Positions 24,151-32,722 of a DNA stretch of 34,023 bases are shown piece by piece. Each line of letters starts with the position of its first letter. Position 1 is the stretch's first letter. The notes under the pieces are model-generated. The model ran no database searches. It had not been told where the DNA came from and was given only the letters and a program-made list of their open reading frames with translations. The stretch comes from JAXGQD01 sp964401615 (lineage in GTDB: Bacteria; Bacillota; Clostridia; Saccharofermentanales; Fastidiosipilaceae), in assembly GCA_964401615.1 (NCBI GenBank), contig CAYNZF010000013.1, forward strand, positions 1-34,023, in the 5' to 3' direction. The translations under genes and the position numbers were made by a program.

Positions 24151-24178
24151 TTGACAACGAAAGTTATTTTTTTACAAT
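24151..24178 (+). promoter_or_regulatory. Strong sigma-A promoter of the XRE regulator gene
   Basis: TTGACA (24151-24156, perfect) and TACAAT (24173-24178, 5 of 6) have a 16-base spacer in A+T-rich DNA. Transcription would start near 24185, about 60 bases before the regulator's ATG and just upstream of an inverted repeat. Confidence 0.65.
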
Positions 24179-24192
24179 TATTATTAAGTTCA

Positions 24193-24209
24193 TACTACTT
24201 AATGTAGTA
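24193..24209. promoter_or_regulatory. Inverted repeat, possible operator
   Basis: Perfect 6-base arms TACTAC and GTAGTA flank TTAAT. The repeat sits just downstream of the expected transcription start of the XRE gene, a position where a bound repressor would block transcription. The short arms also allow a weak RNA hairpin, so the operator role is inferred. Confidence 0.4.
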
Positions 24210-24245
24210 GTTTATCTTCATACTTGGGGATGTGAGGGCACCGCT

Positions 24246-24518
24246 ATGAATAACTATGACGAGCTCGAAAACAGCAGCACTTTTCCGCAATTGTATTCGA
24301 GCCAGGCCATCGGCCTGACACTGAAACGGATGCGCGAAGAACGTGGTCTGGCCTCTTCCGATGTCGCCTACGAAGCGAACGTCCACCCCTCCTACTACTC
24401 CATGCTTGAAAATGGGCATAACTGCGTTTCAGTTAAGAAATTATCGGGCATTTGCAAAGTTCATCAAATTTCTCTTTCTGACTTTTTTGATGCATTGGAA
24501 AAAGAACACGGCATTTAA
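24246..24518 (+). CDS. Small XRE-family helix-turn-helix regulator
   Basis: A 90-residue DNA-binding protein that is almost entirely one Cro/C1-type HTH domain. QAIGLTLKRMREERGLASSD forms helices 1-2 and VAYEANVHPSYYSMLENGHN contains the recognition helix, closed by the CVSVKKLSGICKVHQISLSDFF helix typical of the family. ATG 24246 has GAGGG seven bases upstream; longer in-frame readings run back through the promoter and are not genes. It lies 79 bases before mutM. Targets are unknown; the nearby inverted repeat is a candidate. Confidence 0.82.
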   Translation: MNNYDELENSSTFPQLYSSQAIGLTLKRMREERGLASSDVAYEANVHPSYYSMLENGHNCVSVKKLSGICKVHQISLSDFFDALEKEHGI

Positions 24519-24568
24519 AATAATAGCTTTGAGTTCGTTCCCATGCTCCGATTTTATCTTGTGTTTGG

Positions 24569-24574
24569 TAGAAT
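24569..24574 (+). promoter_or_regulatory. Possible extended -10 promoter of mutM
   Basis: TAGAAT preceded by TGG (TGN-TAGAAT, an extended -10) with no good -35. Transcription would begin about 17 bases before the mutM ATG, which has GGAGG in between. It may serve the whole mutM to binding-protein run. Confidence 0.35.
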
Positions 24575-24597
24575 AGATAAAGCGGAGGTGATTTGCG

Positions 24598-25554
24598 ATG
24601 CCGGAGCTGCCGGAGGTTGAGTCGATCAGACTGAGCCTTTTGCCAAATGTGTTGGACAGAATCATCAGCGAGGTCGTTTGCACACGACCTGAACTGATCA
24701 TATTGCGTTCAAAAGAACTCGTTTCCTTTAACATTCTCAGCGCTTGCCGCATCACCGGCCTCAAGCGGAGGGGAAAATACTTGCTGTGGTTTTTGCGATA
24801 CGAAGCCGAGCTGGCTCCTGCTTTTGCGTCAAGCCTCAGCAACGGCAGCGTCTTGATTATGGCGATGCATCTTCGTATGACGGGACGGTGCTTGTACTTT
24901 GGCGAGCACAAATGTTTTTTGGCCTTGGATCCGCATACCCACATCACCCTTAAGCTAAGTGAAATCCACAAAACGAATGGTCATGTTTTCCTGGAGTCGG
25001 CCGGAGAATTGCGCTGGCAGGATGTCAGACGTTTCGGACGCTGGGAATTGTTCACAAAAGAAGATTTTTCAGTATGGGAAAAAGGTCCGAACAGCCTTGG
25101 AAAAGAACCCTTCGATTCGGAATTGGACCCTTTTTATCTGCAAGCTTTTGCCAAAAAGCACGCACGCTTGAATTTGGCGCAGGTCCTACTGGACCAGCGC
25201 TGCATCGCGGGATTAGGCAATATTTATGTACAGGAGATTCTCTTTAAAGCGCGTCTGGCGCCTCAGACTCCGGCTGCCGCGTTAACTGAATTCGAGTGGC
25301 AGGGCATCCTCGAGGTGATGCGTCCGATACTGGAGGAAGCGATCCGGGAGGGCGGGACAAGTTTCAGTGATTATCTGGATGCCAATGGAATGGCCGGGCG
25401 TTATCAAAAACAGCTGCTCGTATACGGTCGAGCCAAAGCGTCTTGTCCGTCCTGTGCGCAGCCCTTACAAAAAGAGCGCGTCGCGGGCCGCACGATGACG
25501 TTTTGCCCGGCATGTCAGCCACTCAAACAAGGAAAGGCGCAGCAGCGTGTTTAA
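24598..25554 (+). CDS. mutM: Formamidopyrimidine-DNA glycosylase (Fpg/MutM)
   Basis: Base-excision repair enzyme that removes 8-oxoguanine and formamidopyrimidines and cuts the DNA backbone. It begins with the invariant MPELPEVE (catalytic Pro after Met removal, and Glu), has the RRGKYLLW Lys, the helix-two-turn-helix LDQRCIAGLGNIYVQE, and a C-terminal zinc finger CPSC...CPAC. Length 318 residues against the usual 270-290; extra residues lie around 66-85 (YEAELAPAFASSLSNG), near the beta-sandwich loop. ATG 24598 has GGAGG nine bases upstream. Its stop overlaps the response-regulator start by 8 bases, so a DNA-repair gene is coupled to a sugar-sensing operon, probably by chance. Confidence 0.96.
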   Translation: MPELPEVESIRLSLLPNVLDRIISEVVCTRPELIILRSKELVSFNILSACRITGLKRRGKYLLWFLRYEAELAPAFASSLSNGSVLIMAMHLRMTGRCLYFGEHKCFLALDPHTHITLKLSEIHKTNGHVFLESAGELRWQDVRRFGRWELFTKEDFSVWEKGPNSLGKEPFDSELDPFYLQAFAKKHARLNLAQVLLDQRCIAGLGNIYVQEILFKARLAPQTPAAALTEFEWQGILEVMRPILEEAIREGGTSFSDYLDANGMAGRYQKQLLVYGRAKASCPSCAQPLQKERVAGRTMTFCPACQPLKQGKAQQRV

Positions 25555-27139
25555 ATTACTGATCGCGGAAGATGAAGCATTGACCAGAGAAGCGATTGTG
25601 CGCAGCATTGATTTCGGCGCATTAAAATTTACGCTGGTCGCTTCGTGTGAAGATGGACGTGAAGCCTGGGCCGCGTATCAACGCGAAAAACCCGATCTCG
25701 TGCTTACAGACATCAACATGCCCAACATGTCCGGCCTTGAATTGGCCAAAGCGATTCATGAAGATGCGCACGATTGCCGTGTGGTCATTTTGACAGGATA
25801 CGACAGCTTTGACTTCGCCAAACAAGCCATCCGCTATCAAGTCGTGGATTATTTACTCAAGCCGATCACGCCGCAAGAACTGCGCGAAATGCTAACAAAT
25901 AACGCGGTGATTCTGGAAGAAAAAGCGCTCAAGAAAGTCAATTTACAGACGCAGTTGAGTCAAAATTACCGCACCGAAACGCTGGCTAAAAATCAAGTCC
26001 TGAACCGTTTTATCGCGGGAGGAATAGACCGCCAGAGCCTTGAAGCGAACGACACTGATCTGCATCATCTTTTCACACATCAAACTTACCATCTGGCCCT
26101 GCTCAACCACAACGTGAACATGGCCACACTCAATGAATTAAAACTCAGTTCACAAGATGTACAGTTTTTACTGATGAACCTCGCAGAAGAATTAGCCGCA
26201 GAATATCCGGACATGACGGTGTTTCCGGCTGTTGACAACCCCATCGTCGTTTTATGCGGCGGCAAAGAGGCAGAGCTTTTAGAAAAAGAGCTGCAAAATT
26301 TTATCCGTGCCTTATCGCAACTTTTTCACGAACTGACTAAACTGGATTTCAGAGCCGGCTGCAGTATGAGCTGCTCCGCGGAAAAACTCCCCTTGGCAAA
26401 AGAGCAGGCCGCTAAAGCGCTGGCTTTTGCCATGACCTCGAGGGTTCAGGTCACCGTCTCGTACAGCGAGATGCGCAGTTTGACCCAGGAAACCCTGCAG
26501 CGCAACCGTGAACAGCTGCGGCAAGTTGTACTGAGCTGCCGGATGGACAGTCTGCAAGCCGCTGTAAGTGATTACGTCACTGTTTTGCGTTTTTCACAAT
26601 TAAGCGAGGAAGAACTGCGCGCGAGCTTAACACAACTCATCGAAGAGCTCGAGGCCAACGACTTTTATCTTCCCGATGCTTTCAATCATTTTGACAAGCC
26701 ACTTGAACTGCTCGCCAACAATCATCTGCCTCTGCAGGAAAGTTTAAAAAAACTGCTGCGTCAGAGCATCGACCAACATGAAAGTGGAAAATCGAACAGC
26801 GCCAAAGACCTCATCAGAGCTGCAAGACACTATATTGAAAAAAATTATGCCAGCACCGAACTTTCCCTGATAAAACTCTGTCAGCAGCTTAACGTCAGCA
26901 TGAGTTATTTTTCGAGCATTTTTAAGAGTGAAACAGGACAGACATTTATAGAATATCTTACTGAGGTACGCATGATAAATGCGAAAAAACTGCTGACTGA
27001 AGGTCATTTAATGCTGTACACGGTAGCAGAAAAAGTCGGTTATGATTCAGCAGCCTACTTCACTGCTGCATTTAAAAAAAATACCGGCTTTACACCCAAA
27101 GAATATCGCAAGCGCTTTAGCCGGGAGGACCACGACTGA
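25547..27139 (+). CDS. YesN-type response regulator, receiver plus AraC DNA-binding domain
   Basis: Cytoplasmic transcription regulator of 530 residues. Receiver domain at residues 1-120 with acidic pocket E8-D9, phospho-acceptor D55 (VLTDINMPNMSG), the T (ILTGYDSF) and the K in DYLLKPITP. A helical middle of about 300 residues is followed by a two-HTH AraC domain from about residue 430 (LSLIKLCQQLNVSMSYFSSI, then YTVAEKVGYDSAAYFTAAFK ending TPKEYRKRF). GTG 25547 follows GGAAAGG. It overlaps the kinase start by one base, so the two are made together. Likely targets are the sugar importer genes downstream. Confidence 0.93.
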   Translation: MFKLLIAEDEALTREAIVRSIDFGALKFTLVASCEDGREAWAAYQREKPDLVLTDINMPNMSGLELAKAIHEDAHDCRVVILTGYDSFDFAKQAIRYQVVDYLLKPITPQELREMLTNNAVILEEKALKKVNLQTQLSQNYRTETLAKNQVLNRFIAGGIDRQSLEANDTDLHHLFTHQTYHLALLNHNVNMATLNELKLSSQDVQFLLMNLAEELAAEYPDMTVFPAVDNPIVVLCGGKEAELLEKELQNFIRALSQLFHELTKLDFRAGCSMSCSAEKLPLAKEQAAKALAFAMTSRVQVTVSYSEMRSLTQETLQRNREQLRQVVLSCRMDSLQAAVSDYVTVLRFSQLSEEELRASLTQLIEELEANDFYLPDAFNHFDKPLELLANNHLPLQESLKKLLRQSIDQHESGKSNSAKDLIRAARHYIEKNYASTELSLIKLCQQLNVSMSYFSSIFKSETGQTFIEYLTEVRMINAKKLLTEGHLMLYTVAEKVGYDSAAYFTAAFKKNTGFTPKEYRKRFSREDHD

Positions 27140-28968
27140 TGCCCTCCGGAAGTATTCGCAACCGAATCCTGGCCATCTTCTTCGTCGCTTTGCTGGTCTT
27201 GCTGCTGGTCTTTTTACCGCTTATCAGCGGCTTGATTCAGAATTTATTGAAGAACAATGTGCTTACATTCACCAAACAGACCCTCACCCAAGTGAACAAC
27301 AGCATCGATATATACGTCAATGAGATGCGCTTTATCTCTGACTATATTGTAGGTAATTCGGAAATCACGAACGCATTGAAAAACCGGGACAAACGTGACG
27401 AGACCAAGCTTCAAGTCCTTATAAGCACCGCCCAGGGCTTTCGCCCGGATTTTGTGTCCATGTCGATTTTTTCTGAAGATGGCCGATTTTTCAGCGGTCG
27501 AAATAACGTCATACTCAACGCGAATTGGGATTACCACGAAGAGGATTGGTATCTCGACGCACTGGCGGCAGCCGGAGAGGCGGTTTTGTCTGCTTCGCAT
27601 GTCAGTCACGTGTTTGAAGGTGACTATCCATGGGTCGTTTCCCTCAGCCGCGCGATTTACAGCGAAGGCCGCCCTGTCGCCGTGCTCTTGATCGAGTTGA
27701 ATTTTGCGCAGATCGAGGCAATATGCCGCGATTTAAATCTGGCCGATGATGGATATGTCTTTATCCTTGGCAAAAATAAAGAATGGGTTTATCACCCACA
27801 GCAGCAGCTCATTTACAGCGGAATCAAAAGTGAGCCCATCAACCGCATTCCACTTGATGGCAGCCCGCTCGACGATACCTCGTCACAAAGCATTTATCTG
27901 GCCCACAGCACAAGTACCTATGGTTGGACCATCATCGGGGTCGTCAGCACGAAAAACTTCTTCCCCATTCAACCTCTTTTGTGGGGGACTTTCTCCGTAC
28001 TCATCGGCTTTTTTCTGCTGGTCTATCTGGCCGTCAACATCACTTTGAAATACAACATCCATGAACCTTTAAAAGATCTAACCACCTCGATTCGCGCCTT
28101 CCAAAAAGGCCACTTTGGAGCGAGGGCCAATATACACGTCAACAATGAGCTGGATTTGGTGGGAGACAGCTTCAACAACATGACCTCCCGCATTGAAGCC
28201 TTGATTCATGACACGAAACAAATCGCCGAAGAAAAGCGTCGCAGTGAGCTGCAAACCTTGCAGTCCCAGATCCGCCCTCATTTTCTTTACAATACCCTTG
28301 AATCCATCATTTGGACTGCAGAATTGGGGGACAACGAGGATGTCATCGCCATGACCTCTTCGCTCGCTAAACTGCTGCGCGCTTCCAATGCGAACGCAGA
28401 TCATCTGATTTCGTTACAGCAGGAAATGGAATATACCAACCACTATCTGATTATTCAAAAAATGCGCTATCGGGAAAAACTTGACTACACACTGACCCTT
28501 CCGGAAAAGCTGAAAAGCGCTCGCGTTTTACAGCTGTGCATCCAGCCCCTGGTCGAGAACGCGATTTATCACGGACTAAAACCTTTGAAAGAAGGAGGCA
28601 AAATCAATGTCGATTGCTGGACAAACGGATCTGAACTTTTTATCAGGGTGTCTGACAACGGTGTGGGTTTCGAACTTGATGATTTTTCTGTGCACAGCGT
28701 CCTCCCGAATGTCAGTCCTAATTCAGAAGGAGGAATCGGCCTGGCCAATGTTCAAGAAAGACTGAAGCTTTATTTTGGACCGAGTTACGGCATAAGCTTC
28801 ATCAGCCGTGAGCAGCAGTTCAGCGAAATCAAGGATGACGCTTTGGCTGAAATTTTGAACACCGCACCTGCGCTGCCTTTTGCCGGTGGAACAAGCATCG
28901 TTCTGCACCTGCCGTACATCACCTCTGAATCTGAATATGGAGAGGAGCACTTCAATGGATCGTCTTGA
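27139..28968 (+). CDS. YesM/LytS-type sensor histidine kinase
   Basis: Membrane kinase of 609 residues. Two membrane segments (about residues 8-30 and 280-302) flank a Cache-like external sensor domain; a HAMP segment follows (HEPLKDLTTSIRAFQKGHFG). The catalytic part is the His_kinase family form: H381 in QSQIRPHFLYNTLESI, then the ATPase domain with NAIYHGLKPL, DNGVGF and GGIGLANVQERL. Start ATG shares one base with the regulator's TGA. The 3' end overlaps the anchored binding-protein gene by 14 bases, implying all three proteins are made in fixed ratio. Confidence 0.94.
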   Translation: MPSGSIRNRILAIFFVALLVLLLVFLPLISGLIQNLLKNNVLTFTKQTLTQVNNSIDIYVNEMRFISDYIVGNSEITNALKNRDKRDETKLQVLISTAQGFRPDFVSMSIFSEDGRFFSGRNNVILNANWDYHEEDWYLDALAAAGEAVLSASHVSHVFEGDYPWVVSLSRAIYSEGRPVAVLLIELNFAQIEAICRDLNLADDGYVFILGKNKEWVYHPQQQLIYSGIKSEPINRIPLDGSPLDDTSSQSIYLAHSTSTYGWTIIGVVSTKNFFPIQPLLWGTFSVLIGFFLLVYLAVNITLKYNIHEPLKDLTTSIRAFQKGHFGARANIHVNNELDLVGDSFNNMTSRIEALIHDTKQIAEEKRRSELQTLQSQIRPHFLYNTLESIIWTAELGDNEDVIAMTSSLAKLLRASNANADHLISLQQEMEYTNHYLIIQKMRYREKLDYTLTLPEKLKSARVLQLCIQPLVENAIYHGLKPLKEGGKINVDCWTNGSELFIRVSDNGVGFELDDFSVHSVLPNVSPNSEGGIGLANVQERLKLYFGPSYGISFISREQQFSEIKDDALAEILNTAPALPFAGGTSIVLHLPYITSESEYGEEHFNGSS

Positions 28969-29995
28969 ATCAAAACACACGCAAAGCAGCACTCCGGAAA
29001 AAAGAGCTAAACAAATCACGGGGTTTATGTTTGGCACTTTGATTTTTACCCTCTTCATCTTCCTGGGCTTGTTGATTTATTCTCGCTCCAGTCCGGGCAC
29101 AGCGCCTCATCAAATTTATTATGTAGGCAAAACAAGCAATATGAGCATTGAATTTTGGCGCACCATCGATGAAGGGCTCAATGACGCGGCCAAAGAATTC
29201 AACGTCAATCTCACCAAATTGAACGCGAGCGATGAGGGGCGTGTGGACGAAAATCTCGCGCTTTTTCAGGAAGCCGTCGCAGCCAAGCCTGAAGCGATCA
29301 TCCTTTCCGCGTCAGACTATGCGGTTCTGTCTGAACCGGTCGCAGCAGCGGTTCGTTCAGGGCAAAAAATCATCATGCTCGACTCTGATGTCAAACGGAT
29401 CGAGGGGGCCGAGCCCCTGAGCTTGATAGCCACCAACAATCGGGCGGCCGGCCAGGCACTGGCGGCTCATTTTTCAAACGATTTAGACCGCGACGCCAAG
29501 ATAGTCATCATCGTTCAGCAAGACGGTGTCGCCACAGCTGATCAACGTCGGCAAGGTATTTTGGATGTACTGCAGGAAAAATCCTTCACCGACATCACGA
29601 CGATCGACGCACGTGGTTCCAAGGAGATTGCGCGAACTGAGCTGCTGAACCTGCTTGAAAAAAGTGAAGTTGAAATGGTCGTGGCCGTCAATGAGTACAC
29701 CACCGAAGCGGCTGCTTTAGCTCTGAAGGAAGTTGATCAGGATGGTCGAATCCCGCTTGTCGGCATCGACTTCTCCCGATTACTCGTTCCCTTCATTGAG
29801 GACGGAACCATAAAGGCGACCGTCGTACAACAACCCTACAATATCGCTTACTTGAGTGTAAAAGCGGCCATCGACAGTTTGGAGGGGAAAAATATCCCGG
29901 CTCAAATTGACGTTGAGTCCAAACTGATTACCAAAGAGCTGCTGTTTTTACCTGAGAATCAAAAATTGCTCTTCCCTTTTCAAAATGCCGACTAA
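28955..29995 (+). CDS. Membrane-anchored sugar-binding protein, likely sensory partner of the kinase
   Basis: A periplasmic-binding-protein type I domain (Peripla_BP_4 style) of about 290 residues held outside the cell by one N-terminal membrane helix (residues 21-42, GFMFGTLIFTLFIFLGLLIY) and not by a lipobox. YYVGKTSNMSIEFWRTIDEG is the usual first strand and helix; MVVAVNEYTTEAAALALKEV and LVGIDFSRLLVPFIEDGTIK are the later hinge blocks. ATG 28955 has GAGGAG seven bases upstream; upstream in-frame starts lie inside the kinase gene. Its arrangement with a LytS-like kinase and YesN regulator parallels XylFII-LytS-YesN of Clostridium beijerinckii, where an anchored xylose-binding protein is the sensor. 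Ligand unknown. Confidence 0.85.
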   Translation: MDRLESKHTQSSTPEKRAKQITGFMFGTLIFTLFIFLGLLIYSRSSPGTAPHQIYYVGKTSNMSIEFWRTIDEGLNDAAKEFNVNLTKLNASDEGRVDENLALFQEAVAAKPEAIILSASDYAVLSEPVAAAVRSGQKIIMLDSDVKRIEGAEPLSLIATNNRAAGQALAAHFSNDLDRDAKIVIIVQQDGVATADQRRQGILDVLQEKSFTDITTIDARGSKEIARTELLNLLEKSEVEMVVAVNEYTTEAAALALKEVDQDGRIPLVGIDFSRLLVPFIEDGTIKATVVQQPYNIAYLSVKAAIDSLEGKNIPAQIDVESKLITKELLFLPENQKLLFPFQNAD

Positions 29996-29996
29996 C

Positions 29997-30006
29997 NNNN
30001 NNNNNN
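29997..30006. other. Assembly gap (10 N)
   Basis: Ten undetermined bases directly after the anchored binding-protein stop codon. A run of exactly 10 often marks a scaffold join of unknown true length, so genes could be missing between the sensor operon and the importer operon. Confidence 0.97.
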
Positions 30007-30132
30007 TCCTTTACCTCAGGATTTCTCTTTAAATACAAAAAGAATTTATTGATAGTTTCAAGGAATATTTCACAATTTTGCCACGATTGAAATTGCTACC
30101 ATAAGGGTACAAATTTTGACGGAGGTGATATT

Positions 30133-31632
30133 TTGGGTGAAACGATTCTGGAAATGAAGAACATTTCCAAAGGCTTTCCAGGTGTCCAGGCCCTTTCCCA
30201 GGTGAATTTCGATTTGCGGGAGGGTGAAGTCCATGCGTTGATGGGGGAAAACGGCGCAGGGAAATCGACACTCATGAAAGTTTTGACCGGCATCTACGAA
30301 AGGGACGAGGGGGAAATCCTGTTTCAAGGAAAAGCGGTTTCTTTTAAAAACACCAGTGAGTCTTTGAAAGCCGGCATATCGATGGTTCATCAGGAACTCA
30401 ATACCATGAACCACCTGACCGTGGCCCAAAATATTTTCGTTGGCCGCGAACCTAAAAAAGGTCTCTTTATCGATGATGAAAAAATGCTCGTTGAAGCACA
30501 GAAACTCTTCGATACCTTGAATGTGGACATCAATCCGCACGGCAGGATGGGCGATTTGACTGTTGGAAAACAGCAGATGTGTGAAATAGCCAAGGCAATT
30601 TCCCATAACGCGAAACTGATCGTTTTCGATGAACCTTCCGCAGCACTCACCGAGACTGAGATCGATGAGTTGTTCAAGGTCATCCGCGGTTTACGCGAAA
30701 AAAATATTGCCATGATTTACATTACTCATCGTATGGATGAGGTTGGCGTAATTACGGACCGCGTTACGGTCATGCGTGATGGTGAATATGTAGGAACCCG
30801 GGATACGGCTTCCATAACCAAGTCTGACATCATTCAAATGATGGTCGGACGCGTTGTTTATGAAGATCCCAAAACCGTCAGCAATGTCCCTCATGATGCG
30901 CCAATCGTTTTGGATGTTAAAAATCTCAAGGCCGGCCGCATGGTAAAAGATGTTTCATTCAACCTGCGCAGGGGTGAAATTTTAGGCTTTTCGGGTCTTA
31001 TGGGCGCAGGACGCACAGAGACCGCGCGAGCCATTTTCGGTGCGGATCAGAGAGACTCCGGTGACATTTACATCAACGGAAAACTGGTCAACATCACTTG
31101 CCCCGAGGACGCGGTCAAAAACGGCATGGGCTATTTGTCTGAAGATAGAAAGCGTTATGGCGTGTTAACCAAGATGACCATCGTCGAGAACACCACCATG
31201 GCTGCACTGGATAAGTTTTGTTCGGGCATAGTAATAAACGACGGTAAAGAAGTCAAAGTCGCTCAACAATATGTGGACGCATTAAAGACAAAGACACCGA
31301 GTGTTAAACAGCAGCTGCTCAAGCTTTCCGGTGGAAATCAACAAAAAGTCGTCATCGCCAAGTGGCTCACCGCTGACAGTGAAATTTTAATATTTGATGA
31401 ACCTACCAGAGGTATCGACGTTGGTGCGAAATCAGAAATCTACGAACTCATGCACAAGCTGGCTGAAGAAGGCAAGTCGATTATTATGATTTCCTCCGAA
31501 TTGACCGAAATCCTGCGCATGAGCGATCGCGTTATTGTGATGTGCGAAGGGCGTAAAACCGGAGAACTGGATATTTCCGAAGCATCTCAAGAAAGCATTA
31601 TGCATCTCGCAACCATGCGCGAGAAATTATAG
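30133..31632 (+). CDS. Sugar ABC importer ATPase, two-domain (MglA/RbsA family)
   Basis: Cytoplasmic energy subunit of a simple-sugar importer. The 499 residues hold two nucleotide-binding domains in tandem. Domain 1 has Walker A GENGAGKSTLMKVL (39-50), the signature LTVGKQQMCEIAKAI and Walker B LIVFDEPSAALTE. Domain 2 has the degenerate loop GLMGAGRTETAR normal for this family, signature LSGGNQQKVVIAKWL and ILIFDEPTRGIDVG. It starts at TTG 30133 with GGAGG seven bases upstream. It lies 13 bases before the permease. Family members carry galactose, ribose, xylose and similar sugars; I cannot tell which from sequence. Confidence 0.95.
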   Translation: MGETILEMKNISKGFPGVQALSQVNFDLREGEVHALMGENGAGKSTLMKVLTGIYERDEGEILFQGKAVSFKNTSESLKAGISMVHQELNTMNHLTVAQNIFVGREPKKGLFIDDEKMLVEAQKLFDTLNVDINPHGRMGDLTVGKQQMCEIAKAISHNAKLIVFDEPSAALTETEIDELFKVIRGLREKNIAMIYITHRMDEVGVITDRVTVMRDGEYVGTRDTASITKSDIIQMMVGRVVYEDPKTVSNVPHDAPIVLDVKNLKAGRMVKDVSFNLRRGEILGFSGLMGAGRTETARAIFGADQRDSGDIYINGKLVNITCPEDAVKNGMGYLSEDRKRYGVLTKMTIVENTTMAALDKFCSGIVINDGKEVKVAQQYVDALKTKTPSVKQQLLKLSGGNQQKVVIAKWLTADSEILIFDEPTRGIDVGAKSEIYELMHKLAEEGKSIIMISSELTEILRMSDRVIVMCEGRKTGELDISEASQESIMHLATMREKL

Positions 31633-31645
31633 AAAGGTAGAATAC

Positions 31646-32629
31646 ATGAAAAATTTCGTCGCAAGGGTCGGCCTCCAACGTGTCATTGCTTTTTCCGCTC
31701 TGGTTGTGCTTCTGTTTGTTTTCAGCACTTTCGGGAATGGCTTCGCGTCTTGGCCGACGATCCTAAACGTAGCCAAAATCTCCTATTTTATCGGCTTCTT
31801 AGCCATCGGCCTGACCTTCGTCTTTGCCGCCGGTGGTATGGATATTTCAACCGGAACGGGCATGGCTTGTATTGGTCTGATTGGTGGAGTGGTTTTCAAG
31901 TCGACCACCTCCATGATTTTGACCCTCACCGTCATGATTTTCAGTGGCATCATGCTTGGTCTGATCAACGGTTATCTCATCGCTTACCGGAAAATCGGTC
32001 CCTTTATTGTGACGATGGCCATGCAGATGATTACCCGTGGCTTTGGTTCCATTGTTTCAGGGGTGCAGTCTCAAAACTTTCCCCCTACCGCTGCTCCGGG
32101 TGGCTGGTATAAGAGCATTTTTCTCTATTCTCCGGCCGGCTTGCCTAAAACCATGGCCGGCGGCCTGCCGACCGGATTGATTGTGCTTTTACTATTCGCA
32201 ATCGTGATGAGCCTCATTTTGACCAAAACAAAAGTCGGCCGCTACACCTTGGCCATCGGTTCAAATAAAGAGGCGGCCAGGCTCTCCGGTGTAAAAACCG
32301 AAAAGTGGGAGCTGCTCACCTACACCATCTCCGGTTTGACTGCGGGTTTGGCTGCTATCGCTTACGCGGCTTCATACACTTCATTCGTGCCCGGCGCGAA
32401 CGATGGTTGGGAAATGCAGGCCATCGCAGGTATGGTCATCGGCGGTACCTCCATGGCGGGAGGTGTGGCTTCGGTATCCGGAACCATCATCGGTGTCCTG
32501 ATCATGTCCGTGCTCAAAGCCGGGCTCCCCACGGTAGGATTACAACCACATTATCAGTTGCTTTTTACCGGTATCATCCTGATTGTCGCAGTCTACGCGG
32601 ACGTTCTTTCCCACAAAAAGAAAAACTGA
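31646..32629 (+). CDS. Sugar ABC importer permease (MglC/RbsC family)
   Basis: Integral membrane channel subunit of 327 residues with about eight to ten hydrophobic segments. Family blocks are FAAGGMDISTGTGMACIGLIGG near residues 60-80, LINGYLIAYRKIGPFIVTMAM with the coupling region, KVGRYTLAIGSNKEAARLSG (the cytoplasmic loop contacting the ATPase) and the Gly-rich GMVIGGTSMAGGVASVSGTI. AAAGG lies upstream of ATG 31646. Forms a dimer beside the two-domain ATPase. Confidence 0.95.
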   Translation: MKNFVARVGLQRVIAFSALVVLLFVFSTFGNGFASWPTILNVAKISYFIGFLAIGLTFVFAAGGMDISTGTGMACIGLIGGVVFKSTTSMILTLTVMIFSGIMLGLINGYLIAYRKIGPFIVTMAMQMITRGFGSIVSGVQSQNFPPTAAPGGWYKSIFLYSPAGLPKTMAGGLPTGLIVLLLFAIVMSLILTKTKVGRYTLAIGSNKEAARLSGVKTEKWELLTYTISGLTAGLAAIAYAASYTSFVPGANDGWEMQAIAGMVIGGTSMAGGVASVSGTIIGVLIMSVLKAGLPTVGLQPHYQLLFTGIILIVAVYADVLSHKKKN

Positions 32630-32659
32630 GTCGTGCCTGTTCGACACAAACCGAATTCA

Positions 32660-32692
32660 ATAATTAGCCTATTTGTAAAAATAGGTAATTAT
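32660..32692 (+). other. Intercistronic stem-loop before the binding-protein gene
   Basis: ATAATTA-G-CCTATTT pairs with AAATAGG-TAATTAT: 14 base pairs with one bulged G around a GTAA loop. No T-run follows. It lies in the 93-base gap between permease and binding-protein genes; such hairpins often protect or separately express the abundant binding-protein mRNA. An operator role is also possible. Confidence 0.55.
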
Positions 32693-32722
32693 ATAACACG
32701 ATCCATTTAAGGAGGATTAGAA

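Noticed and set aside
24072..24245. Longer N-terminus for the XRE regulator
   Set aside because: The extra codons read through the promoter and the inverted repeat and have no ribosome site; ATG 24246 has GAGGG upstream.
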